Positions 20,452 to 28,305 of a stretch of DNA of 64,000 nt are shown piece after piece. The notes under the pieces are model-generated. The model had not been told where the DNA came from, did not search any database, and saw only the letters and a program-made list of their open reading frames with translations. Source of the DNA: Apiotrichum sp. Y4204. Taxonomy: Eukaryota; Basidiomycota; Tremellomycetes; Trichosporonales; Trichosporonaceae. The position numbers were made by a program, and so were the translations under genes. The stretch is from the NCBI GenBank assembly GCA_025531455.1, contig JAMYHL010000020.1:372001-436000 (forward strand). Reading direction: 5' to 3'. Numbering within the stretch: position 1 is the first letter of the stretch; every line of letters begins with the position of its first letter.

Positions 20452-21436
20452 ATGCGACTTTTTGCAATCAAGGTGCCGGACACAGTCCCCGAAGATGTAA
20501 GCTGAACTCCAGGATCTCACAGCTGACCGCTCACAGGTGTTCGACCGACTGCTGCACCAGCTGCCGGAGCACGGCCAGGAGCGGGTGAGGAAGTTCAGAC
20601 ATGAAGGCGACGCGATCCGTGAGTGTATGGACAATAATGAGAGTGGAGTGGAATGGTGCAGGTTCCGGCATGTTATCCCCTTGTACCTGTTACAGTTGGT
20701 TTCTTATCCCACGCTAACGCACAGGCTCCCTCACTGGCCGTCTCTTGCCGACGTATTATCTGCGCACGTCGCATGTGCTCTCTCCCTCTCAGCACCCGAC
20801 ATTTGGACATCACCCGCGGGGGAAGCCATTCTTGTCTGACCCACCAATACCGCGGCTCGACTTCAACACGTCTCATGAGGGCGACTATGTGCTTCTCGCC
20901 GTCGTGCATGGGGACGAGGAACAGACCGATGTCGGTGTGGACGTGATGGATTTGCCGGCGGATGCCGACGAATTGGCCGACTCCATTGGGTTTCAGGTAT
21001 GCTTCTGTTTGCTACGAAAACTGTGCTGGCTAGCAGGCCCTGCTTCAGAAGCAAGTTTTTTGACGCCCAGCTCGCCCCATTTGAGCGGTTACAGGTTGCG
21101 GCGTCGACGGGGCGCATGAAGGCCAAGCTTCTCACTACGCTCTGGACCATCAAGGAGGGTTTCACGAAGGCAACAGGCGATGGCATCTCGTTCGGCCTCG
21201 ACCGCATTCAAGTGGATCTCGGCGACGGATCCGTGGCGGGCGTCAAGGTCGACGGGCGGGATATCCGCGAGGACGGGTGGACGTGGACTGTCGGCAGCAT
21301 CGACGGCGGCGCGTACGGGTACGCCGTTATCTGGCGTGGAGAGGCGAACCCGGACAAAAGCGTGCAGGTTGAGCGGATCACATGGGATGACTTTGTGCGT
21401 GTGTTCAATGGCTCCAGGGCGCTCGACATTGCATGA
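20452..21436 (+). CDS. LYS5: 4'-phosphopantetheinyl transferase, Lys5/Sfp type
   Basis: Moves the phosphopantetheine arm of CoA onto carrier domains of synthases such as the alpha-aminoadipate reductase of lysine synthesis. Four exons, 20452-20496, 20537-20618, 20725-20996 and 21056-21436, give 259 aa. Motifs are in the expected order: LTGRLLPTYYLR, PRGKPFLSDP, FNTSHEGDYVLLAVV, QTDVGVDVMDL with the Mg2+-binding Asp, then FFDAQLAPFERLQ and the signature LTTLWTIKEGFTKATGDGIS (W-x-x-K-E-x-x-x-K). The third acceptor is uncertain: the common AG choices in this intron either break the frame or hit a stop, and only the site after GCAAG (21055) keeps phase. The C-terminal half includes a typical RIQVDLGDG and WRGEANPDKSVQVERITWDD. 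It is divergent from the PRELI gene. Confidence 0.85.
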
Positions 21437-22553
21437 GCACATCAAGGTACTGAGACAATGTTCAACATTCCGTGTTCCACCACACCCTGTTGTCTCGACC
21501 CGCAGAAGGGAATGTGATGAGGCAAGGGCATCCTGCGACAAGCACACGCGGCTGTACCTTCGGTCATCACGGGTTCCATTCCAGTGTTAACCGCTGAAGA
21601 CAGTTGTCGCAGTGGTCGCATACTTGTCGTAGCCGACGTGTTGCATCCTCAACACGGCCTCATAGCTGGTATCCGTCGGTCTCGGGGACCAGTACTCTGG
21701 TACACCCTGGACTCCCTTTGCGATCAATCAGAACACGTCCATGATCTCAACCCATGGCACCATATCAAATCCCCCTTGGCATGCTCAGGAAACTCGCACT
21801 CAAGAGGTAGTCGCACTTTTCTCGTGATACATACACTCCTATCTCCTCCTCTTTCTCGGAGCACACTCTCCCATTTGCCGTCCTTATCCGTCCCGTGGCA
21901 TGCTTCTTTATCCATGCTGTCGTCCACACGTTGGACAAGAGGAGGCCTGTTCGCTCTCGGCTAATCCAACTCCACTAACTTTCTCTCACCCCTTTTCTAG
22001 GCCCAGCTCGCATCCAAGACAGGAGGGCGAATCATCGAACTAAACGGTGTTTCAAGTACTCGTGCAGCGACACAAGTCCATGCTCGACGGCATCCCCCAC
22101 ACAAGCGTGCTCGGTACCCGCAACTCAAGTGCATGTGTGCATTTGAGGAAGCTGAGGCCGTTTTGTCCCGCTGGCTCTGGAGTCTGGCCAAAACGCACTG
22201 TTCCCTGTGTTGCGCACACACCGCCCAAGTCCCTTCGCACTGCGGTGTGGCCGGAGGAGCACACAACCTTGGTGTGCACCTGTTGCAGCATGTCGCACCG
22301 TGCATCAGGGACAATGGCGTTAGTACATGGCGCGTTCTGGTCATGACATTCGTGTGTGTACCCGTGTTTCTTGCACTTGCATCTGGATCTTTTTTTGAAG
22401 GAGCAGCCTCGCTCACGCGACTATAAAACCGCACTCGCGCGAGCTCTCCTTCACTTTTATTCTCCTCCCTGTCATGCGCACATGCCGATAGCCTTCCCTC
22501 TGCCTCAAAAGCCGACTCATCACCTCGCCATCCACGACATACCTGTACCGATC
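21437..22553. other. Intergenic region before the four-cysteine gene cluster
   Basis: No gene could be supported in ~1.1 kb. A good acceptor-like CTAAC...TTTTCTAG is seen at 21975-22000 but I could not join it to a coding exon. A TATA box, CTATAAAA, occurs at 22421-22428 upstream of the first small Cys4 gene. Confidence 0.4.
22422..22428 (+). promoter_or_regulatory. TATA box of the first Cys4 gene
   Basis: TATAAAA lies 60 bp before an in-frame ATG at 22482 and 132 bp before the preferred ATG at 22554. A CT-rich stretch follows, as in a fungal core promoter. Confidence 0.5.
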
Positions 22554-22810
22554 ATGAACTGGCGCTGCCTTGGCGGTGACGATGGCGAAAACGAAGGACG
22601 TGAGTAGGGCAAAGGGGAGGGCCACAATCCCCCAAGGGGGGAATCTAGGCTGCTTACCATGGTCGGCGTCGCCTGAGTCGACCCTCACCTTACCTGTTCT
22701 CACAATGTTGACCAACTCACTCACTATCAGGCGAATGCGTCTCCGTTCAGAAGTTCTACAAAGGCAGTGTCCGCTACATCTGCGGTTTCTGCTGCAAACC
22801 TCTCGGATGA
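22554..22810 (+). CDS. Small four-cysteine protein A, two exons, family not recognised
   Basis: Predicted 41 aa from exons 22554-22599 and 22731-22810 with a 131-nt phase-1 intron. Exon 1 encodes MNWRCLGGDDGENEG; exon 2 supplies RECVSVQ and ends RYICGFCCKPLG then TGA. Cysteines 5, 18, 33 and 36 have spacing C-x12-C-x14-C-x2-C, identical to protein C at 25715, which is also 41 aa, and close to protein B at 24688 (C-x12-C-x10-C-x2-C). All three share the intron position and phase and a G-x-x-G-x-N motif between the first two cysteines. The in-frame ATG at 22482 could extend it to 65 aa. No hydrophobic signal peptide is visible, so a cytosolic or nuclear metal-binding knuckle is more plausible than a secreted peptide, but no function is assigned. 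Confidence 0.5.
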
Positions 22811-24687
22811 AGAGAGCGAGCCTTTCTCCTCGGACGCTTAATCTCGGGGGTGCCCGCGGTCCGAGGCGCGGAGTGGGGGCGGGCGATGGGTGACGACATA
22901 ACGGTGGCGGCTGTACCAGCACTGTATTATAGGGGCCGCACCGCGCGTAACTGTGGGGCTCGCCACCCGGCTGGTCTGGGCCAAGAAGCATTTCGCGCGC
23001 GATGTAACATGTTTTAGATTTCCAATTCCAACGCAGTGGTCGGCATAGAGGAGCAACACAGGCGTCAACGTGATGCGCCCCATCCACGTCCCTCACTGCA
23101 GTTTCACCGCTCTACTGACGGCAGTCGACAACAGGCCGCGCTCGGGAGGGTTTCTGATGGGGCCGAACATGTTTCGCTCATCGAGGTCTGGTCCCGTGTC
23201 TTGGCGGTCCGTGCGCCGACAAATGCGTCCCTTTGATGGAGTTCTGGCATTCAACTCTTCTTCTGTGTGGTCCGTCCAACAGACACCCCCGCTCGGACCT
23301 AGTTCCATGAAAAGACAGAGGGGAGAGTGCGAGTGCCTTTTATGTATTGTCCCACCACAAGCACAGTAGGCATCGGATCTCCCCACAGCAAGTATGTGCA
23401 CGCATAACGCCTAGTAAGGAAACACCTTCCGCTGGGCCCTGCCTGCATAGTAGGACCTGAGTAGAAGTCGACTACTCAAGGACACTGGTCAGGCAGCAGC
23501 TCACCTCGTGGCTTCGGGAACATCGTCGAGTTGTTTGCTGCGACTCTGCAAATGCTTACATCTTTTGTTCACAATATGCCACATTCCCCTTCGCGATCGG
23601 CGCCACTTTTGGAGAACGGCCACATGCGCAGTGCACACAAGCCTCCTCCTGGTAGATCGAGATCCGCACATCCGCCGCAAGTCCATTATCGGGCCACCCT
23701 GTTCCGCCAATGTGCCCTTTCTCTTGCTATGGCTCTCCACAATATACTTGGACTTCATCCCCAGCAATAAGATGACTGTCGTATCTGCGACTGCTTTTAT
23801 TCGTCTACGAATTGGCCAGACCAGATAACTCAGTCCTCGACGACTAGAGGATGTTCTTAAGACCCTACCAAAGCGCTCTTCGATACCTATTCAACGGTGA
23901 GCGTCATCTCCCTCACCACTTTCGATGATCACAACCCGAAGGGCGGCTCGCGTACTCGGCAATGTAGGCTCCAGGTCCCGCAGCCCCACACCCCAACTGA
24001 CAGACACTGATTTCTCCGACTGAATCCCGTCGCCGAAGTCCGGATCCTACCCATCTATCACTGGAATCCCATCCCACCTCCGAGATCCGGGGACCACATC
24101 GCTGGCCCACAGGCACCCCACGCACTCGAGATCTCCGCCCCGTCCACTCCCCTCGCCGCCGCAGACGTCAGCACACGGTATCCTGCATCCTCCATCTCAC
24201 ATGATCAACATGTCACGCCCTTGATGCTCCGGAGGGCGTGATTGCGTTTGGTAGCGACCAAGGTTTGCTGAATCAAGAGGTAAGATGCTTGGATGCTCTA
24301 TTTGATGACATCGTACAAGGTATCACTAACATATTGCGCCCGGTATGCACGCGTCTGAGAACAGCCTGAAAACACTCACGCTCCAGGAACTACTCAGAGG
24401 TGCTCATTGCTCACAACAACCGCAAATGCAGCGCCTTCTCACCACTCGTCGTCGTGTGTAGGTGACATCGTCCTCAACGTCGTGTGTTGAGCGGGGAGCA
24501 GACTCCGCAGCGCTGCCGGTTCTCCCCGGGGTTTCCAGCTTGCCGTCGAGCTGCCATCCCCCATCTTCGAGGGTGATTCCCATAAAACGAGCACTCTGGA
24601 GTACCATCACCCTCTCTCTCTTCTTGTCAAGCAATTCGTAGAAAACAACAACACTCTTACCCCACCCACCTCACATCACTCGCGTCC
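22811..24687. other. Intergenic region inside the Cys4 cluster
   Basis: No gene was supported in ~1.9 kb. Fragments with clustered cysteines were checked (around 23325-23369 on + and 24404-24440 on -), but neither has the matching first exon. A TATA-like CATAAAA lies at 24581-24587, 107 bp before the second Cys4 gene. Confidence 0.4.
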
Positions 24688-25300
24688 ATGTCCAACACAC
24701 AGGCGTGCAAGGGGGATCTCGATGGCTTCAACAAAGGCAGTTAGTATCATTCGCAGGCCGGGGTAGTCTTCCTCTCCGTTGCGGCCGTTCTCTTGTCCCT
24801 CTGACCTCGGCCCTCTCCGCTCCCCATCCTCTTTCTCCGCTGACGCTTCAGAGGCTTGCAGCTGGCACGAATCCCCCGAGGGCCCGTACTGTGAATTCTG
24901 TTTCCGCTGGGACTCGGAAGACGACAACGGTTGGATGAGTGACTTTGGCACCGACGAGTTCCACGAGTACCGCAGCCCCTCCCGTCGGCAGGACAAGATC
25001 ACCGTCCAGCACCTCAAGTCGTACAAAACCAAAAAGTCGCACGAGTCGCTCAAGTCGCTCGCGTCACTCGCCATCTCGACCTCGAGCCGCAAGGGCAGCG
25101 AGGACTCGCTGACCAGCGTCGGAACGACCGTCAGTGGCACCAGCTCCATGGTCTCCTCCGCGGTTCTCGTGACCCCCACGTCCCCCACCGCCTCTGAGCC
25201 GAATCCCTTCCCCCTTCCTCAAGTCAAGAACGTCAGCAAGAACACAACACTCGAGACGGAATGCTGGAGGAACAGCGTCCCACGTTATACCCTTGTTTAG
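24688..25300 (+). CDS. Four-cysteine protein B with long Ser/Thr-rich tail
   Basis: Predicted 166 aa from exons 24688-24739 and 24852-25300. The donor GTTAGT and acceptor CTTCAG give a 112-nt phase-1 intron with CTGAC branch site. Exon 1 encodes MSNTQACKGDLDGFNKG; exon 2 continues KACSWHESPEGPYCEFCFRW. Cysteines at 7, 20, 31 and 34 match the pattern of proteins A and C, and the intron sits at the same place. Unlike them it continues for ~130 residues: acidic WDSEDDNGWMSDFGTDEFHE, a basic/Ser section (KTKKSHESLKSLASLAIS), then Ser/Thr/Pro-rich sequence. Exon 2 has very strong C/G third-position bias, so it is clearly coding. The frame stays open upstream to 24779, but the spliced start is preferred because it restores the shared N-terminal motif. 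Confidence 0.65.
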
Positions 25301-25714
25301 CTATAGTATGGTCACACGCTCCCATGAGCAGTTTTCCGAGGACACGCAGAATCAATTAGGAGCCTATAGGGGTCGCGTTAATCAAGTGCTCTCAAGCCCG
25401 CACCCGCAGTAATGATGATGAAGCCATGACATCGTACTGTACACTGGTCCCTTCTGCCCGTCCCCTGTCAACACACACTGAGAAGAGGGTGTGCGAGACT
25501 CCCATGGTTTGGCACACACGATCTCGCAGCTGGTGGTGAACTCCATCACTCGTCACTGCAAACAGTACACGGGTACTCAATCAATCATCAGCTGCAGCTG
25601 CGGTGCTCCATCACTTGTCCTAGCAAAAGGCAAAAATACTCGAGCAAACACTCAATCTTTATAACCCACGACTCTCAAAGGCAACCAAGTCTTGCAGTTC
25701 TTCCACACAGCACC
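25301..25714. other. Intergenic region between Cys4 genes B and C
   Basis: No gene was seen. A TATA-like TTTATAA at 25658-25664 lies ~55 bp before the ATG of gene C and is followed by a C/A-rich leader. Confidence 0.45.
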
Positions 25715-25871
25715 ATGTCCCCACGTCAATGCCCCGGCGACCTCAGCGGTCGCAACAAGAATGGTGAGCACACGCAGGAACAAACTAATGATAGAAACTT
25801 GCTTCATGATCCCCTCACCGCCGTACATCATTGGCGCCACTGTCTGCCTGTACTGCCGCCGCGCGGAGTGA
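25715..25871 (+). CDS. Small four-cysteine protein C, two exons
   Basis: Predicted 41 aa from exons 25715-25763 and 25795-25871. Exon 1 encodes MSPRQCPGDLSGRNKN; exon 2 gives ETCFMIPSPPYIIGATVCLY then CRRAE and TGA. Cysteines at 6, 19, 34 and 37 have exactly the same spacing as in protein A (C-x12-C-x14-C-x2-C), and CPGDLSGRNK matches CKGDLDGFNK of protein B. The intron is in the same phase and the same position relative to the first and second cysteines. It would be only 31 nt, with CTAATG very close to the AG, which is unusually short and is the main doubt. Without splicing the frame continues to 26323 through the antisense of the tRNA-Gly gene and makes no sense. Confidence 0.5.
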
Positions 25872-26061
25872 CCTGGCCGAACCTCGCGGTGCCACCATCC
25901 GCAACACTTGTTTATACTCGATCGAATCCAGTCACAATCGATGGTCTTTCCCAATATCAGCCCATTCTTCACCAAAAAGCAGCCCCAGACTCCCCGGCCC
26001 ACTCCGTACGAGCACCACCACCTTTCGCTGCTCCGTCGGGTCCCGAAAACAAGAAAAAGCT
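25872..26061. other. 3' flank of Cys4 gene C, leading into the tRNA group
   Basis: Short non-coding stretch. A run of A and T-rich bases (AACAAGAAAAAGC at 26049-26060) directly abuts the 3' end of the leftward tRNA-Gly; on the transcribed strand this is a T-rich tract suited to Pol III termination. Confidence 0.4.
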
Positions 26062-26131
26062 ACATCGTAAGGGAGTCGAACCCCTGCCGCGTCGATGGCA
26101 ACGACGCATGATACCGTTTCACCAACGATGT
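26062..26131 (-). tRNA. tRNA-Gly (anticodon GCC)
   Basis: Read on the minus strand, a full cloverleaf of ~70 nt can be folded. The acceptor ACATCGT pairs perfectly with ACGATGT. The D-arm contains GTGAAACGGTATCAT. The anticodon stem CGTCG/CGACG encloses the loop TTGCCAT with anticodon GCC, and the T-arm has GGGG-TTCGACT-CCC. The anticodon arm resembles that of yeast tRNA-Gly(GCC). A T-rich tract follows on the transcribed strand. No intron. Confidence 0.85.
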
Positions 26132-26406
26132 ATTGATATTTTGCTGTTTTCGGCGCCGCCGCCCGACGGGCGGCAAAGCGCTTTTCCGGCCTGTGTGGTG
26201 TGCTGGTGGGAAGCATATGCTTGGAAAGGTGTCTGGCGAGTTGGATGGACTCCATCGGAGACCGAAATGTCACTTTGGAAGTGTGGGGAATGTCGGCAGG
26301 ACGCAAATCCGCTGCGGACCTAATCTCAAACAAGCCATCAGTATCCGAAACATGTTTCAGTTGCTCTCTGATTTCTATTGGAGACCGAATGAAATTTTTC
26401 ATCAGC

Positions 26407-26459
26407 GGCTGATTGTCCGAGTGGTTAAGGAGCTTCCCTGCTACTATTAGTATAGGAAG
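26407..26459 (+). pseudogene. Truncated tRNA-Ser(GCT)-like copy, inverted relative to the intact gene
   Basis: The 5' half of a tRNA-Ser is present: acceptor-like GGCTGAT, D-arm TCCGAGTGGTTAAGGA, anticodon stem CTTCC/GGAAG, and loop CTGCTA followed by a 10-nt intron-like CTATTAGTAT. Thirty-one bases (26413-26443) are identical to the complement of the intact gene. The variable arm, T-arm and 3' acceptor strand are missing: the sequence after 26460 does not fold with the 5' acceptor, so it is called a pseudogene or 5' fragment. Confidence 0.65.
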
Positions 26460-26572
26460 TCCTGCAGACTGGCCAAAAAGACGACTTCGATTGCTGAGAG
26501 ATTCGAACTCTCGCGGGCATAACCCACTTCCTGTGCTAGAATAGCAGGGAAGCTCCTTAACCACTCGGACAA
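26413..26572. repeat. Inverted repeat of tRNA-Ser 5' halves
   Basis: Two 31-bp arms, 26413-26443 and 26542-26572, are perfect inverted copies of the D-arm and first part of the anticodon arm of tRNA-Ser. They are separated by ~98 bp containing the 3' half of the intact minus-strand gene. In single strands or RNA this would form a long hairpin. Confidence 0.8.
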
Positions 26573-26578
26573 ACAACC
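26488..26578 (-). tRNA. tRNA-Ser (anticodon GCT) with 9-nt intron
   Basis: Minus-strand class II tRNA. The acceptor GGTTGTT pairs with AGCAATC (two G-U pairs). The D-arm carries TCCGAGTGGTTAAGGA. The anticodon stem CTTCC/GGAAG closes a 16-nt loop, CTGCTA + TTCTAGCAC + A, placing anticodon GCT at 34-36 and a 9-nt intron (26533-26541) at the canonical position after base 37; the intron's TAGCA is complementary to the anticodon region. A long variable arm and T-arm GAGAG-TTCGAAT-CTCTC follow. Discriminator G, as in serine tRNAs. Confidence 0.9.
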
Positions 26579-26967
26579 GAACGACATGGGCTGGCGCCCT
26601 TAGGATTTGATCACGCGGAAAGAATATAGCCCGCGTGTGTTCGAATCACATGTCAGTCGATACTTTCTTTTTCGCGTTTCGTTCGCCATCTTGAGCAGAT
26701 CGAGCAGAACTGATCCGCGATCCGGTTCCTGTTGTTCGTTCTGTCTTGTTGTCCATTCTGTCCTTTGAATTACTTATTTTTGATACATTGACGATTGGAG
26801 AGTCTCGCACGATGCATGACTTGCCTCTAGATAAGTTTGCCTGCTCCTGTGTCACCCACCAACAGCGTATGACACGCAGAACCCAATCTCTTGACAATGG
26901 GCCGGACATCTCGAGACATCCAAGACCTCCACGCTCCACACCGCTCTGTCCCCCGCGTCTAGTTGCT

Positions 26968-28305
26968 CTAGAAGCGCGGGCGCTTCGAATCGCGGTCGTC
27001 GTATCCGCCTCCGTATCCACCGCCCGGCGGTGCGTCGTAGTCGCGCTTGTAGCCGCCTCCGCCGCCTCCTCCAGATGGTTGGAATCCGTTCGCTCCTGTC
27101 GCAAATCCACCGCCACCACCACCGCTTTCAGTCAGCTGCTGCACACTCGAAGTAGATCCACTTACCCGTATCCGCCACCACCACCACCACCGTATCCTCC
27201 AGGTCCGCGGTTGTAGCCGCCTCCTCCTCCGCCCGGTCCGCCGCGGTAGCCACCTCCTCCGCCTCCGCCTCCATATCCACCTCCTCGGCCGCCAAAGCCT
27301 CCGCCGCGTCCCCCACCACGGAATCCACCACGGAACCCTCCACGACCGCCAAAGCCACCCCGTCCACCGAAGCCGCCGATGCTCGATTGTGCCACCGGCT
27401 CAACAGGCTTGGGACGCCCGCCGAGCCCTCCACCAAGACGTCGAGGTTTCCAGTCTTTCACCGTGCGTCCACGCTCAACATCCACGAGGATACGCTTGCC
27501 GTGCAGCTGGATGCCGTCCGCATCTTTGTAGGCGGCTTTCATATCGCGTTCGCGTTCGTAGACGATGAACGCATAGCTGCGCGACTTCCTCTTCTTGTCA
27601 CGCACGATGCGAATGCGGCTGATGTGGCCGTACAGCTCAAACTCATGCCGCAAGTCGATCTCGGTGACCTTTGATGACTGTATGCGTCAGTCCACAGTCC
27701 ACCAGATCAAACTTACCAGTCGGGAGATGAACAGCGTCTTGTATGGATCGCCTTGTACCTCCTCGTCCCCATTCGGATCCCCTGTTGGTCAGCGTTGATC
27801 GACAATACAGTAATGTCAACAAAAACGGAAACGTACAGTTCTTCTCTGCATTCTTCTTGTACTCCTCCTGGCGGCGTTTTGAGGCTTCGCGGCGCATCTT
27901 GACGGCCTCCTGGCCAATGACTCCGTCCAGATTGGCGAGGTCCTTGCGCTGCTTTGCCTTTATTGCTGCCTTCTTCTTCAAGATGCTGTCCTCATCCGCC
28001 TCTGCACCATCCTTCTCCTCGGCCTTGCCGTCCTCGTCCACCTCCATCTTGACGGTCTTGTCTCCGTCCTGTCCCTCGCCCTCGGTTTTCACTTCTTCGG
28101 GCTTGGCATCCGGCTTTTCCTCCTCCATTCCCTTCTTGTACTCATCCTCCTCAGCCTCTTCGCGCAGTCGTTTGACGAGATCCGCGATACCGGTGAGCTT
28201 GTCGGGTCCCCTGTCCTTGTCGTCCTTGATCAACGGCTTGAGATAGGGAATCGGCGGGCGCGGCGCGAATAGCCGCAGCAAGTTCGGGGGAAGAAGCGCC
28301 GTCAT
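26968..28305 (-). CDS. SNP1: U1 snRNP 70 kDa protein (U1-70K)
   Basis: Core protein of the U1 snRNP that binds stem-loop I of U1 snRNA and helps recognise 5' splice sites. Four exons, 28305-27837, 27781-27717, 27677-27166 and 27124-26968, give 400 aa. The N-terminus [20 protein letters not shown] is diagnostic. It is followed by an acidic coiled segment (~40-125) that is longer than in animals, then [18 protein letters not shown]. The RRM (~172-250) has RNP2 LFISRL and RNP1 [11 protein letters not shown], completed only by joining exons 2 and 3, and continues [25 protein letters not shown]. The C-terminus is RGG/GGY-rich and ends [10 protein letters not shown] and KRPRF instead of the RS/RE domain of animals. 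The last acceptor is AAAG rather than CAG/TAG. The intact tRNA-Ser lies just downstream on the same strand. Confidence 0.93.

Noticed and set aside
23325..23369. Cysteine-rich end ECECLLCIV as a fourth Cys4 family member
   Set aside because: No cysteine at the required distance upstream and no matching exon 1.
24404..24440. Minus-strand RCICGCCEQ as another family member
   Set aside because: Resembles the end of protein A, but lacks the preceding Cys spacing and the G-D-x-x-G-x-N exon.
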